Positions 1 through 12,362 are shown, counted from the stretch's first letter. The stretch is 49,462 nt of DNA from Opitutia bacterium (GCA_947465345.1 CANHZL010000002.1:1-49462); one strand, 5' to 3'. The notes: generated from the sequence alone by a model not told the origin. Numbers and translations are program-made.

Positions 1-1406
1 ATGATGTTCACCGCGTTGGAGTTGCCGTAGCGGGACCAGGTGCCATCGACGCCGACAATCTCCGCGAGGCCATCGAGGGCGTCGGCGCAAAGGTCGCGTA
101 AAGCGACGGACTCACCGGCGCCCACCTCGATCTTCATGCCCGGATCGGCTTGATAGGCCGCGAGTAGCCCCATGAGCAGATAAGCGTGCTCACCGTCGGT
201 GCGGTTCCAGATGACCTTTCCGGCGGGCGTGCGATAGGAGTACTTCAAGGCGACGGCATCCCGGAGACAGAACTTCGCCGTCAAGGCGATCGCCTCGCGC
301 AACTCCGCGGCGGACAATCCCTTCGGCGCTGCCTTCAACGTCTCGCCGAGCGCCCACACGGCCCGTCCGTTCAAGACTCCGCCGTGGACGAAGTCGCGGT
401 GCTTCGGATCAGCGAACCAGCCCTTTCCTTCCGTCAGCCATTCGCCGCTATTGAACATGCCATACCTGAAAGCGCCTGCCGTGTAGGTCTCCTGCCGGCC
501 GGAAGCCTCGCGCAGAGCGAAATTCTCCGTCCCGCGATGCTGGGACGCGAGTAGGTTGCGGGTCACTCCGTTGACCAGCCCGATGTCGCTACGTCCGTTC
601 AGCCGATAGAGCACGATGAGATCGGCTGGGTCATTAGTAAAAGTGTACGGACGGTAATTGCCTTGGGTCTTATTAGCGGCGTCGCCATCCCACGGATGGT
701 CGTTCGTGGGATTGAACCAGCGCGGCCAGACCGCATTCCAAAAACCAGCGGCAACGCGATGGCCCAAGGGCGTGGACCAGTCCCGACCCCGGTGTTCGAA
801 GTCGTAAAGCGTGGCCGACTGTTTGAACCATTGCCAATCCGCCGGCACTGCAAGGTCGAAGGCCGGCTTCTGGATGCGCATCAAGGCCGCGCCGCGGCTG
901 CGCATGAAGAGGTTGGCCAGGATGCGATTTCGGTTCCACTGGGCGGCCTCGGCATCCTTTTTTCCCTGAGTGTCGATGAAGTCATCCATGAAGACGAACG
1001 GTAGCTCGGGCCGGGCTCCACCGACCGAGACAAACAGGGTGATTTCCGATTGACTGAGCTTGGCCTGCGCTCCGCCGAACTCGGATGCGCCCGTGGCATC
1101 GATGTAAAGGACCGATGGCGTCAGCTTTGCCAGCGGCTTGAAATCTGCCGGAAAGCGGGCGGCGAACACGCCTGCTTTAGCTACTGACGTCGCTTCATGC
1201 GTCGCACCCTCCGAGGTCGTCACACGCAGACGAACCTTCGCTCCTTCAGCCAGCGTGGTTTTGCCGAGGATCTGCACCCCGCCCTCGCCAGCGACCACCA
1301 TCGCCGATGGCCGCAATGTCGGCGCAAGGTCGACTTCCGGCATTGCTGAAACCGCCGAGGATGCCGCGCATGACAACATCAGGAGTAGGATGAATACGGT
1401 ACGCAC
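1..1406 (-). CDS. Secreted protein of unknown function, C-terminus outside window
   Basis: This is an open frame of 468 codons with no stop before the left edge, so the protein is incomplete at its C-terminus. I start it at GTG 1406: an in-frame TGA lies about 13 codons upstream, and this start gives a clear Sec signal peptide (MRTVFILLLMLSCAAS, cleavage near residue 21). The first 130 residues or so look beta-rich and Ig-like. The rest is rich in Trp, Tyr and Asn (WFNPTNDHPWDGD, GRAVWALGE, KVIWNRTDGEHAY), a texture common in alpha/alpha-toroid carbohydrate-active enzymes. I cannot name a family or an active site. It is transcribed leftward and its downstream neighbours are not visible. The reading frame is certain from the absence of stops and the codon pattern; the function is not known. 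Confidence 0.75.
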   Translation of the reverse strand, partial: MRTVFILLLMLSCAASSAVSAMPEVDLAPTLRPSAMVVAGEGGVQILGKTTLAEGAKVRLRVTTSEGATHEATSVAKAGVFAARFPADFKPLAKLTPSVLYIDATGASEFGGAQAKLSQSEITLFVSVGGARPELPFVFMDDFIDTQGKKDAEAAQWNRNRILANLFMRSRGAALMRIQKPAFDLAVPADWQWFKQSATLYDFEHRGRDWSTPLGHRVAAGFWNAVWPRWFNPTNDHPWDGDAANKTQGNYRPYTFTNDPADLIVLYRLNGRSDIGLVNGVTRNLLASQHRGTENFALREASGRQETYTAGAFRYGMFNSGEWLTEGKGWFADPKHRDFVHGGVLNGRAVWALGETLKAAPKGLSAAELREAIALTAKFCLRDAVALKYSYRTPAGKVIWNRTDGEHAYLLMGLLAAYQADPGMKIEVGAGESVALRDLCADALDGLAEIVGVDGTWSRYGNSNAVNI

Positions 1407-1599
1407 GTTGCGAATGGGACACCTGAGCGACGAGAAAGTTCAAGCCAATCGGACCTAAGCGCGCCGAAGCAAAGGGCAGCCATGTCGTGACGCGGTACGA
1501 CCCTGCTAGAACCTGAAGCCGATTGCTGATGGCTGAAATGCCGGCTCCCGAATGGCTGATGCCCCGATGGCCGTCACCTGACACCTTGCATGAAGGCAA

Positions 1600-1628
1600 C
1601 TAGGGCAGCACGCGGTGCTGCCCCTACC
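1600..1628 (-). repeat. REP-like hairpin, GTAGGG foot
   Basis: The stem is GGGCAGCAC/GTGCTGCCC around a GCG loop. On the minus strand it is preceded by GGTAGG. It has the same foot as the other repeats of this window but a different stem sequence. Confidence 0.6.
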
Positions 1629-1636
1629 TCAATACA

Positions 1637-1666
1637 GCTATGTCGTGACGCGGTCCCGACCCTACC
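1637..1666 (-). repeat. REP-like hairpin, GTCGTGAC subtype
   Basis: The stem is GTCGtGAC-GCG-GTCcCGAC, and CCCTACC follows (GGTAGGG foot on the minus strand). Near-identical copies lie at 22417-22444, 25787-25814 (opposite strand) and 26136-26164. Confidence 0.7.
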
Positions 1667-1677
1667 TGGAGACACAC

Positions 1678-1702
1678 AAAAAAGGCGCCGGTGTGCGGCG
1701 CC
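1678..1702 (-). terminator. Rho-independent terminator of the Dabb gene
   Basis: Read on the minus strand, a GGCGCC-GCACACC-GGCGCC hairpin is followed directly by TTTTTT. It starts 24 bases after the stop codon of the Dabb gene. Confidence 0.85.
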
Positions 1703-1726
1703 TGATTCGTCGATGGGCCGTAAGGC

Positions 1727-2026
1727 TTATTCGAAGTCGTAGATCTTGACGGAATCCCAGTAGGCCTTGCAGTCGGCGATGAAGGCCTGGTGGATCGGGT
1801 CGATCTGGTAGGCGTCATGGTCGGCGTGGTTCTTGAAGACGAAGAACTCGGCGAAGTCGTAGGAGGTGTCGATGATCGGGCGGACAGCGTGGGTGCTGGG
1901 GATACCGACGTAGCCGCTATGGATGGACTTGATAGCGAGCAGGCCGCGGAGCTTGGTCTCGAACTCGGCGCGCTGGGCGGCGGTGAGGTCTTTTTTCAGG
2001 TAGAAGAAGACGATGTGGTGGAACAT
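1727..2026 (-). CDS. Dabb family (stress-responsive A/B barrel) protein
   Basis: A 99-residue single-domain protein beginning MFHHIVFFYLKKDLT. It shows the Dabb pattern: an N-terminal beta strand with His (HHIVFF), a helix (AEFETKLRGLLAI), and later FAEFFVFKNHADHDAYQ with the usual DH..Y segment, ending KIYDFE. Dabb proteins are small ferredoxin-like dimers in stress or polyketide-cyclising contexts; the exact substrate here is unknown. I start at ATG 2026 because the frame upstream runs antisense through rsmG and is not protein-like. No clear Shine-Dalgarno is seen. It ends in a strong terminator, is divergent from rsmG (105 bp gap), and is probably a single-gene transcript. Confidence 0.85.
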   Translation of the reverse strand: MFHHIVFFYLKKDLTAAQRAEFETKLRGLLAIKSIHSGYVGIPSTHAVRPIIDTSYDFAEFFVFKNHADHDAYQIDPIHQAFIADCKAYWDSVKIYDFE

Positions 2027-2131
2027 AGGACGGCAAGGTTTGGCCAAGTCCCGGCCGAAGGAAACAGCAAAGTGCGCCGGGCAAAGGCGTCCTTGCCTCA
2101 GACCGGTCGCGGGACACGCTGGCGGCCTCGC

Positions 2132-2806
2132 ATGCAGTCCCTCGTCCCCCTCTTCCCGGAAGTCACGCCCGCCCAGTGGGAGCAGCTGACCGCCATGGCC
2201 GCGCTCCACCGCGAATGGAACGAGAAGATCAACCTGGTCTCGCGCAAGGACATCGAGAACCTCGAACGCCACCACTACGCCCCGTGCATCGCCGCGGTGA
2301 AGTTCCTCAAGCTCATGGATGGCTGCCGCGTCATGGACGTCGGCACCGGCGGCGGCTTCCCCGGCCTCATCCTCGCCGTCCTCTACCCCAAGGCCCGCTT
2401 CACGCTCGTCGACTCCGTCGGTAAGAAGATCACGGTCGTCACCGACATCGCCGAGCGCCTCGGCCTCAAGAATGTCGACGTCAAGAACGCCCGCGCCGAG
2501 ACGATGAACCACGAGCACGATTTCGTCACCGGCCGCGCCGTGGCGGACCTCCGCACGTTCGTCCACAACACCCGTCAGCTCCTCTGCAAGGGCGCGAAGC
2601 ATTCCTTGCCCAACGGCATCCTCTACTGGCAGGGCGGCGACCCCGCAGTCGAGGCGGAGCTTTCCTTTTTGAACCCGGTCTTCAGTTTTGAACTCCGCCC
2701 GCTCCTCTGGAACGATGAGAAATTCGAGGGTAAGCGTATCGTGCTCTACCGCAGCCAGGACCTCCTCCGCTGCAAGAAGCCCGACCTGCCGGGGATGACA
2801 CAATAG
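2132..2806 (+). CDS. rsmG: 16S rRNA (guanine-527-N7)-methyltransferase RsmG
   Basis: A 224-residue SAM-dependent methyltransferase that makes m7G527 in 16S rRNA. Family hallmarks are visible: WNEKINLVSRKD near residues 30-40, the SAM-binding loop MDVGTGGGFPG near 70-80, LVDSVGKK just after, and GRAVADL near 140. The length matches the family. I start at ATG 2132; the frame extends further upstream but those codons lie across the Dabb promoter region and are not RsmG-like. In many bacteria rsmG sits with parA/parB near the origin; here it is followed by metH instead, 48 bp away on the same strand, so the two may be co-transcribed. Confidence 0.93.
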   Translation: MQSLVPLFPEVTPAQWEQLTAMAALHREWNEKINLVSRKDIENLERHHYAPCIAAVKFLKLMDGCRVMDVGTGGGFPGLILAVLYPKARFTLVDSVGKKITVVTDIAERLGLKNVDVKNARAETMNHEHDFVTGRAVADLRTFVHNTRQLLCKGAKHSLPNGILYWQGGDPAVEAELSFLNPVFSFELRPLLWNDEKFEGKRIVLYRSQDLLRCKKPDLPGMTQ

Positions 2807-2854
2807 GACTCCCTGTGCCTTGACCCGTGGGCGGCAACCCGCACGTTAAAGGCG

Positions 2855-6547
<3,693 letters not shown>

Positions 6548-6549
6548 CC

Positions 6550-6873
6550 ATGGAAGCGCGCGAACGCGAGAAACTCGTCGCAATCGTCGGCGTCGAAGAT
6601 GCCGCCGCGGTCGAACGCTTTCTCGGAGGTTGCGCGCTGTGCACCTTGGTTGAAGCGGCTGACGGCATTGACAGCGACTGGCCCGAGTGGGCGCGCGCCG
6701 CGGCCGTACTGCAGCGCTGGCTCGAAGCCGCTGGTCGCGACGCCGACGCCGAACGTAAGCTCGGCTATCTCCATTGCACCGTCGAAGCGCAGAAGATCGT
6801 GCCGACCGCGATTCGCCCCGCCCTGCCCCAAGCCGTCGCCCGGATGCTCAAAGAGTACGGGTTTGCGGAGTAA
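6550..6873 (+). CDS. Small hypothetical protein downstream of metH
   Basis: A 107-residue acidic, alanine-rich soluble protein (MEAREREKLVAIVG...) that I do not recognise. I choose ATG 6550, two bases after the metH stop; the frame is open further upstream only as overlap with metH. The close spacing suggests translational coupling with metH. No signal peptide, membrane segment or catalytic motif is seen; two Cys lie in a GGCALCTL stretch near residue 40. It could assist MetH or simply share the transcript. Confidence 0.6.
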   Translation: MEAREREKLVAIVGVEDAAAVERFLGGCALCTLVEAADGIDSDWPEWARAAAVLQRWLEAAGRDADAERKLGYLHCTVEAQKIVPTAIRPALPQAVARMLKEYGFAE

Positions 6874-6998
6874 GGCAGGGAAGTGATTGCCATCACGTCC
6901 GTTCGCGGACGGACGTGCGATTCGATCCAGCCTTGCTAAGGCCCGACGACTTCCCGCCGGCGGGTTCGAACGGCGGTGATGGCAATCACCGCCCTACC
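6874..6998. repeat. BIME-like paired palindrome, copy 1
   Basis: Two short hairpins (GTGAT-TGCC-ATCAC and CGGTGAT-GGCA-ATCACCG) face each other across about 70 bp, and the right end reads CCCTACC. The left foot has drifted (GGCAGGGA in place of GGTAGGGA). The inner pair CCGTTCG/CGAACGG is also present. It lies between two convergent genes. Confidence 0.75.
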
Positions 6999-7023
6999 CA
7001 AGGCAGCTTATTGACTCAGCCCT

Positions 7024-8055
7024 CTATCTGTCCTTCGCGACTTCCGCGCGGGCTTTGGCGAGAACGTCGGCGAGCTTCACTTCGGCGCCGCCCTGGCGCT
7101 TGCTCTCATCGGCGGCTTCCATGAAGGCGTAAAGTTCGAGTGTCTCTTCGGCCGAGACCTGCGCCTTGCCGGTGCGGAACATCTTCACGACAGATTCGAG
7201 CAGGACTTCATAGCCGTCGAACTTGCCGATGTCGGCTTCGCCTTTGTCGCCGACCGCCTTGCCGCCGTAGGGTCCACCCTTGGCCTTACGATCGGCTTCG
7301 CGATAGATACCCACGCGCCCGTCGCCCCAGTTGCCCGTGACTTGGATCATACCCGCAGCGGACTTGTCGCGCTTTACCGAGATACAGCCCGTGCCCATGA
7401 CGGCGTAAAGGCTCTCGCAACCATGGACGCCATACCAGTAGAGATCCGGGTGGTGCGGCTCGAGGCTGGCTGGGCTGGTCGTGTATGCCGTCTTCACCTT
7501 GCCGACGGATCCTTGAGCGACCGCCTGCGTGCTGGCCGCGTAGCGAAGGGATGAAGAGCAGAAGTAAATCGCACCAGACTTCTTGGCGGCTTCTTGGATC
7601 CGGATGACATCGGCGAGCGAACCTGCGATCGGCTTGTCGATAAAGACTGGCTTACCTGACTTAAAGACCGGGAGCACCTGCTCGAGGTGGACGCGGCCGT
7701 CATTAGATTCGAGCATCACGAAGTCGACATCGGCACAAAGTTTCTCGATGGAATCATAAACTTGCACGCCCATCGCCTGCAGCTTGGCCGTGTAATCAGG
7801 CACGTGCACCGTGCTTTCCGGGATGTCCTTACTCCCCTGGGCGAAGGCGGCCGTCACGCGGTACCCCGCGAACTTCGCGGCGTCGGCGGGGTTCTTTGGA
7901 CCCTTGTTGAAGACCGTGGTGAAGGCGACGACATGCGAGGTGTCGAGGCCGATAATCCCGATCCGCTTAGGCGCCTCGGGAGCGGAGGTGCAGCCAGAAA
8001 GTAGGATGAAGCCGAGTGCGAGGGCGAACGACGAGAGGAGACGAGGCAAGGGCAT
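7024..8055 (-). CDS. Gfo/Idh/MocA family oxidoreductase, predicted lipoprotein
   Basis: A 343-residue protein with a lipoprotein signal (LLSGC, lipid Cys22). A Rossmann N-terminal domain follows with the variant dinucleotide motif RIGIIGLDTSHV instead of GxGxxG, and the family's KP motif appears as FIDKPIAG near residue 125. The C-terminal half has the alpha/beta domain with WYGVHGCESLYAVMG, containing the likely substrate-site His. The ATG at 8055 is preceded by AAGAGG. Such proteins usually oxidise or reduce sugar-type substrates with NAD(P); export of an NAD(P) enzyme as a lipoprotein is unusual, and it may use a bound cofactor or lack activity. The substrate cannot be told. Confidence 0.8.
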   Translation of the reverse strand: MPLPRLLSSFALALGFILLSGCTSAPEAPKRIGIIGLDTSHVVAFTTVFNKGPKNPADAAKFAGYRVTAAFAQGSKDIPESTVHVPDYTAKLQAMGVQVYDSIEKLCADVDFVMLESNDGRVHLEQVLPVFKSGKPVFIDKPIAGSLADVIRIQEAAKKSGAIYFCSSSLRYAASTQAVAQGSVGKVKTAYTTSPASLEPHHPDLYWYGVHGCESLYAVMGTGCISVKRDKSAAGMIQVTGNWGDGRVGIYREADRKAKGGPYGGKAVGDKGEADIGKFDGYEVLLESVVKMFRTGKAQVSAEETLELYAFMEAADESKRQGGAEVKLADVLAKARAEVAKDR

Positions 8056-8105
8056 GCCTCTTTCTAAATCACCATACTGGAGCTTACAAGCCCCTGGGAC
8101 CTCGG

Positions 8106-8738
8106 TTAATGCTGGCCTTCGAGCAATTGCCAGACTCGCCCGGCCATCAGTACGCCGAGAGCCAGCCACAATACGCCCAGCACGCGATCGACCCAACGGA
8201 TCGTCGCCGCGTCCTTCAGTCGAACGCGCAAGCGATCTCCAAGGAAGGCATAGAAGCTCATGACTCCGACCTCTGAGCCCAAGGTGCAGAGTAGGAACAC
8301 GCCCGTCGTCGACCAAGCGAAGGTATCGGTGGGCACTTTAGCCGCTTGGATGATGATGAGGAAGAACGGGATTGTCTTCGGGTTCGAGAAATTCACCCAC
8401 GTTCCGCGCAGGAATAGCGCGAGGGCGCCACCCTCGAGCCCGGCGGACTCCGGCAAGCTCGAGCGCGGGCGCGCAAGATGGGTGAAAGCGAGATACAGGA
8501 AATAAGCCAACCCGGAGACGGCGATCGCCGTCATCGCATGAGGGACGTGCTGCGTGAGCCAGTGCGTACCGAAAAGCGAAAGGAATAAATGTGGCGTCTC
8601 ACCGACCGCGAGACCGAGCGTGTGCCAGAAGGCGCGACGCTTGCCGTAACGGAGCGAGGTCTCGATCGTCGACAGCGCCGCAGGCCCGGGCGAGAGACTC
8701 GCAAGCAGGCAAGAGACGATGAGCAGGCCGATGTCCAT
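8106..8738 (-). CDS. LysE/RhtB family amino-acid exporter
   Basis: A 210-residue integral membrane protein with about six hydrophobic segments. The N-terminus carries the family signature (ASLSPGPAALSTIETSLRYG), and WVNFSNPKTIPFF in the middle is the conserved NPK region. LysE/RhtB proteins export amino acids or related metabolites through the inner membrane; the substrate here cannot be told from sequence. It lies 6 bp downstream of argH, so the two probably share a transcript. Given that link, export of an arginine-pathway amino acid is an inference only. Confidence 0.87.
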   Translation of the reverse strand: MDIGLLIVSCLLASLSPGPAALSTIETSLRYGKRRAFWHTLGLAVGETPHLFLSLFGTHWLTQHVPHAMTAIAVSGLAYFLYLAFTHLARPRSSLPESAGLEGGALALFLRGTWVNFSNPKTIPFFLIIIQAAKVPTDTFAWSTTGVFLLCTLGSEVGVMSFYAFLGDRLRVRLKDAATIRWVDRVLGVLWLALGVLMAGRVWQLLEGQH

Positions 8739-8744
8739 CCGCGC

Positions 8745-10151
8745 TTAGCGGAGGGACTGCTTCCAGCGGGCGATCTCGCGGGCGACGGCCTTAGGGCCGG
8801 GCATGCCCGTGTTCTCGCGTGCAGCGAAACCGCGCTGCAGGCTAAAGACTTCGCGCCAGCCCTTCGTGAACGCCTTATCAGCGGACAACGCAGCGGCGTC
8901 AGAAAGCTTGTCGAGCGGCACGGCGGACTTCTCCGCCAGCGCGACGAGACGACCGACGGCGTGGTGGGCGTGACGGAACGGCATACCCTTAAGGACGAGC
9001 CAATCGGCGAGGTCGGTGGCGAGGAGCGCGGGATCGGAAGCGGCGGCGAGGCAGCGGGCCTTGTGGAACTTCGTGCCCGCGAGCGTGGCGTCGGCCACGG
9101 CGACAGACAGGATCAGCTGGTCGGCGGCGTCGAAAAGCGGCGGCTTGTCGTCCTGTAGGTCGCGATTGTACGTGAGCGGCAGGCCCTTCGTGAGCGAGAG
9201 CAGGTGCGTGAGCGAAGCCTGGAAGCGCGCAGCCTTGCCCCGGAGGAGCTCCATCGAGTCCGGATTACGCTTCTGGGGCATCAGCGACGAGCCCGTCGAG
9301 AACTCGTCGGGCATGCGCGCAAAACCAAACTCCGCGGAAGACCAGAGGACCATGTCTTCGGCGAGTCGCGAGAGGTGGACGCCACAGAGTGCGGCGGCGA
9401 AGCAGAACTCCGTGGCCGGATCGCGATCAGCGACCGCGTCCATCGAATTACGGGTGACCTGCGGGCGGCCCTTCGCGTCGACGAAGCCGAGCAGCTTCGC
9501 CGTGACTTCGCGGCGAATCGGAAGCGTCGTACCAGCGATCGCACCGGAGCCCAGCGGGCACCAGTTGGCGGAAGCCTTGGCGGCGGCGAGGCGGGCGCGG
9601 TCGCGGCCGAACATCTCGGCGTAGGCGAGGAGGTGGTGGGCGGCGGAGACCGGCTGGGCACGCTGCAGGTGCGTGTAGCCCGGCAGGATCACGTCGGCGT
9701 TGGCCTCAGCGAGCTTCACCAAAGTCTTGAGCAAGGAGACGAGGGCCGCGTCGGCGGCGTCGCACTGGTCCTTAATCCAGAGACGGACGTCGGTGGCGAC
9801 CTGGTCGTTACGCGAGCGGGCCGTGTGCAACTTGGCGGCGGCGGGGACGCGCTTCGTGAGCGCGCTCTCGATATTCATGTGCACATCCTCGAGCTCGCGG
9901 CTCCACTTGAACTTACCGGCCGCGATCTCTTTGGCGATGGCGTCGAGCCCACGCAGGATGGCGTCGCGCTCCCGCTTGGTCAGGATACCGGCCTGAGCGA
10001 GCATCGTGGCATGGGCCTTCGAGCCGCGGATATCCTGGGCCCAGAGACGGTGGTCGAACGAGACGGACTCGCCGAAACGCAGCATCAATTCGGCAGGACC
10101 GGCGCTGAACCGGCCGCCCCAGGTGGCCTGGGCTTTCTTCCGTGCGGACAT
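8745..10151 (-). CDS. argH: Argininosuccinate lyase
   Basis: A 468-residue enzyme of the fumarase/aspartase superfamily that splits argininosuccinate into arginine and fumarate, the last step of arginine synthesis. Visible hallmarks are WGGRFSAGP at the N-terminus, [32 protein letters not shown], and the superfamily signature [12 protein letters not shown] near residue 285, which holds the catalytic Ser loop. The length is normal. I start at ATG 10151 ([13 protein letters not shown]); GGAGG lies about 12 bases upstream. An ATG 13 codons further up would add a Cys- and Arg-rich stretch not seen in the family. A LysE-type exporter follows directly. Confidence 0.95.
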   Translation of the reverse strand: MSARKKAQATWGGRFSAGPAELMLRFGESVSFDHRLWAQDIRGSKAHATMLAQAGILTKRERDAILRGLDAIAKEIAAGKFKWSRELEDVHMNIESALTKRVPAAAKLHTARSRNDQVATDVRLWIKDQCDAADAALVSLLKTLVKLAEANADVILPGYTHLQRAQPVSAAHHLLAYAEMFGRDRARLAAAKASANWCPLGSGAIAGTTLPIRREVTAKLLGFVDAKGRPQVTRNSMDAVADRDPATEFCFAAALCGVHLSRLAEDMVLWSSAEFGFARMPDEFSTGSSLMPQKRNPDSMELLRGKAARFQASLTHLLSLTKGLPLTYNRDLQDDKPPLFDAADQLILSVAVADATLAGTKFHKARCLAAASDPALLATDLADWLVLKGMPFRHAHHAVGRLVALAEKSAVPLDKLSDAAALSADKAFTKGWREVFSLQRGFAARENTGMPGPKAVAREIARWKQSLR

Positions 10152-10196
10152 AACCAAGCAATGCCTCCGGGAAGGCAGGCAGGCAAGCAAGGATGC

Positions 10197-10565
10197 TCAG
10201 CGGGCCGCCGGGGCAGGCGCCGTAGACGCCGGCTTCTGGGGCGTAGCCATACCACGCACGCCATCAAGGCGGATCACAATCTCACCTGGCTCGGCGACGC
10301 CCATGCGTTCGCGGGCCTGGTCGCGGACAAATTCAGCGTCACGACTGAAGCGGTCGACGTAGCGGTCGGTCTGGCCACGCGTCCGCTCGAGAGCCGCATA
10401 CGTCTGTTCTTTCTGCCGCTCGCTAGCGCGAAGCCCAGCAAGGCGAGCGGACTCGTCGCCATAGGTCGACCACGTGAAAGCCAGCACCGTGCAGAAAAGA
10501 ATGAAGGAGGCCCAGAGAAACAGCTTCTCCGTCTGCGGATTTCGGGACGAGGGCTCTCTTTCCAT
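10197..10565 (-). CDS. Septum formation initiator (FtsB/DivIC-like) protein
   Basis: A 122-residue bitopic protein: a short cytoplasmic head, one membrane helix near residues 15-33, a charged coiled coil (about 38-75), and the FtsB/DivIC-type RDQARERMGVAEPGE-IVI element near 80-98. FtsB/DivIC forms a complex with FtsL and FtsQ/DivIB and helps activate septal wall synthesis. The Pro/Ala-rich tail is likely flexible. It lies 46 bp upstream of argH and 57 bp downstream of a DUF420 gene on the same strand. The family call is good; orthology to ftsB versus divIC cannot be decided, so no symbol is given. Confidence 0.82.
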   Translation of the reverse strand: MEREPSSRNPQTEKLFLWASFILFCTVLAFTWSTYGDESARLAGLRASERQKEQTYAALERTRGQTDRYVDRFSRDAEFVRDQARERMGVAEPGEIVIRLDGVRGMATPQKPASTAPAPAAR

Positions 10566-10622
10566 GACGACCGCGGGAGTGAAAGCGGAAATCTGATACG
10601 GAGCGAGGGGAAAATCGCTGGC

Positions 10623-11105
10623 TTACTTCGCCGCCTGCTGGGCGACAGCGGCCAGCGAGCCGCTAAACTCCATGAACCCCCAGACGATGACGCCGGTAAC
10701 CGAGACGTAGACCCAGACCGGGAATACCCAGCGGACGAGCTTCTTGTGCTCCTCGAGGCGATCATTCTTGGCCAGCCAGACCGCACGGATAATGAAGGGG
10801 GTGACCAGGATCGCTAGGAGGATATGGGGAAAGAGGATGACGTAGTATAGAAGCTTGTCCCAAGTCAGGCCGACCTCGGGACGGTAGAGGATATTGGTCC
10901 TATGAAGCGCGACCCAGAGGTGGACCTTCGAGGCCAGGTACAGTGCCAGGAAGAGGGCTGAGGTCAGGACCGCGACGCCCATTGCCTTGCCATGGCCGGC
11001 ACGGTCGCCGGCCTTGATACGGAAGTAGCCTACCAAGAGGAAGACGGTGGCGAGGGCGTTCATCCCGGCGACGGAGCGAGAAAGAAGTTCAGTGGTGGAA
11101 GCCAT
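10623..11105 (-). CDS. DUF420 membrane protein
   Basis: A 160-residue protein with about four to five membrane helices. It matches DUF420 by layout: GYFRIKAGDRAGHGKAMG after helix 1, SKVHLW and YYVILFPHILLA in the middle, and EEHKKLVRWVFPVWVYVSVTG near the end, with conserved His residues in the membrane plane. Homologues in Firmicutes (YozB/CtaM-type) are tied to haem-copper oxidase assembly or function. No oxidase genes are visible here, so a respiratory role is inferred from the family only. The start ATG 11105 faces the YHYH gene divergently. Confidence 0.8.
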   Translation of the reverse strand: MASTTELLSRSVAGMNALATVFLLVGYFRIKAGDRAGHGKAMGVAVLTSALFLALYLASKVHLWVALHRTNILYRPEVGLTWDKLLYYVILFPHILLAILVTPFIIRAVWLAKNDRLEEHKKLVRWVFPVWVYVSVTGVIVWGFMEFSGSLAAVAQQAAK

Positions 11106-11199
11106 GGGACGAAGAAGAGCTATTTTCCGGGAAAAGCCAACCCCGAGCAGGCCTTAATCTTCACTTAAGTCGATTTCTGGTATGCTATTACCCACTCCC

Positions 11200-12225
11200 A
11201 TGAACCCGTCCCTCCTCACCCTCTTGTTCGCCGCCAGCTTGGCCGCCGAAGCCACCAAAGGCCCGGCGATGATCAAGGCCGACAACGAGCCACCCGGCCA
11301 GAACAAGGTCACCATCACCGTCAAGGGCGACAAGCGCATCATCGAGTCCAATGGTATCCCGGACCACAAGGTCGCCAAGTACCCCACCCGCGGAAACCCC
11401 AACGCTATCTCCGAGCAGAAGTATCATCTCGAAGTGCCGGCCAACCCTAAGCCGCTGGAAGGCGGCGCAACGGGCCGCATGATGTCCGCTTGGGGCGTCG
11501 CCCTGAACGGCATCGTCTTCGACCCAGGCACCGCCGAAGTCTACAACGACGGCGACCGCAGCAACCCTTGGCATTACGAAGCCCTCAAGAGTAATACCGA
11601 GATGGGCACGACGCCCCGCATCACTGTTGGCCTGGGTCTAGACCAGAACCACGCGCACGTGCAGCCCAACGGCGCCTATCACTACCACGGACTCCCCACC
11701 CTCTTGGTCGAACGTCTCTCGGGCGGCGAAAAGAAGATGACGCACGTCGGCTGGGCGGCGGACGGCTTCCCGGTCTACGCCGTCTACGCCTACGCCAAAT
11801 CTGAGGACCCTCAGAGCGAGCTCAAGAAGATGCAAAGCAGCTACCGCCTCAAGACCGCCGACCGTGGCGGCGACGGCAAGGAAACCCCGACCGGTAAGCC
11901 TGACGGCTCCTTCGGCCTCGACTTCGAATACGTCGCTGGCTCGGGCGATCTCGACGAGTTCGGTGGACGCACCGGCGTGACCCCGGAATTCCCGAAGGGC
12001 ACCTACTACTACGTGATGACCGAGGAATACCCTTTCATCCCACGCAAGTTCAAGGGCAACCCGGACCCGTCGTTCAGCAAGCAGAAGATGGACCCGCATG
12101 CCAACCTCGGCGGCCAGGGCGGACCCGGCGCTAAGGGCGGCAAGAAGGGCAAGAAAGGGCCGCCCCCTGGTGGCTTTGGTGGCCCGCCTCCGGACGGCCC
12201 TCCTCCTGAAGGCGCTCCGAAATAA
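11200..12225 (+). CDS. Secreted YHYH-domain protein with Gly/Pro/Lys tail
   Basis: A 341-residue exported protein. A short signal peptide (MNPSLLTLLFAASLAAEA) is followed by a beta-rich domain with the defining YHYH motif at residues 160-163, flanked by more His (NHAHVQ, HYHGLP). The tail from about residue 300 is low complexity (GAKGGKKGKKGPPPGG and PPPDGPPPEG). YHYH proteins occur in marine bacteria and PVC phyla; the clustered His suggest metal binding, but no reaction is established to my knowledge. I chose ATG 11200 since it begins the signal peptide; an ATG 6 codons upstream is also possible. TATGCT at 11181-11186 resembles a -10 box very close to the start. Confidence 0.82.
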   Translation: MNPSLLTLLFAASLAAEATKGPAMIKADNEPPGQNKVTITVKGDKRIIESNGIPDHKVAKYPTRGNPNAISEQKYHLEVPANPKPLEGGATGRMMSAWGVALNGIVFDPGTAEVYNDGDRSNPWHYEALKSNTEMGTTPRITVGLGLDQNHAHVQPNGAYHYHGLPTLLVERLSGGEKKMTHVGWAADGFPVYAVYAYAKSEDPQSELKKMQSSYRLKTADRGGDGKETPTGKPDGSFGLDFEYVAGSGDLDEFGGRTGVTPEFPKGTYYYVMTEEYPFIPRKFKGNPDPSFSKQKMDPHANLGGQGGPGAKGGKKGKKGPPPGGFGGPPPDGPPPEGAPK

Positions 12226-12237
12226 TCCGCCGGCCCA

Positions 12238-12362
12238 GGTAGGGCGGCCATTGCCATGGCCGCCGTTCGCACACGGACATGCGGCTGCAATGACCCTAGC
12301 TAAGGGCCGATGACTCACCACCTGCGGGCTCGAACGGCGGTGATAGCAATCACCGCCCTACC
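12238..12362. repeat. BIME-like paired palindrome, copy 2
   Basis: The left hairpin has a different stem (CGGCCAT-TGCC-ATGGCCG) behind the same GGTAGGG foot. The right hairpin is CGGTGAT-AGCA-ATCACCG followed by CCCTACC. Both arms of the left stem changed together, which keeps the pairing. It lies between convergent genes. Confidence 0.78.

Larger units (their letters stand above)
1407..1726. other. Intergenic repeat-bearing gap
   Basis: No gene is seen here. The gap holds a decayed palindrome near 1480-1508 resembling the 1637-1666 repeat, a GCCGAT/CCGTCACC-type dispersed module near 1510-1590, two REP-like hairpins (listed separately), and the terminator of the next minus-strand gene. Confidence 0.6.

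Noticed and set aside
1727..2803. A 358-codon minus-strand open frame covering rsmG
   Set aside because: Only its last 99 codons (Dabb) are protein-like; the rest is antisense to rsmG and reflects the high third-position GC.
2807..2854. Possible B12 or SAM riboswitch before metH
   Set aside because: Only 48 bases separate rsmG and metH, too short for a known riboswitch, and no B12-box was seen.
9204..10817. A 537-codon plus-strand open frame
   Set aside because: It is antisense to argH, the FtsB-like gene and DUF420, all of which have clear family motifs; it shows none.
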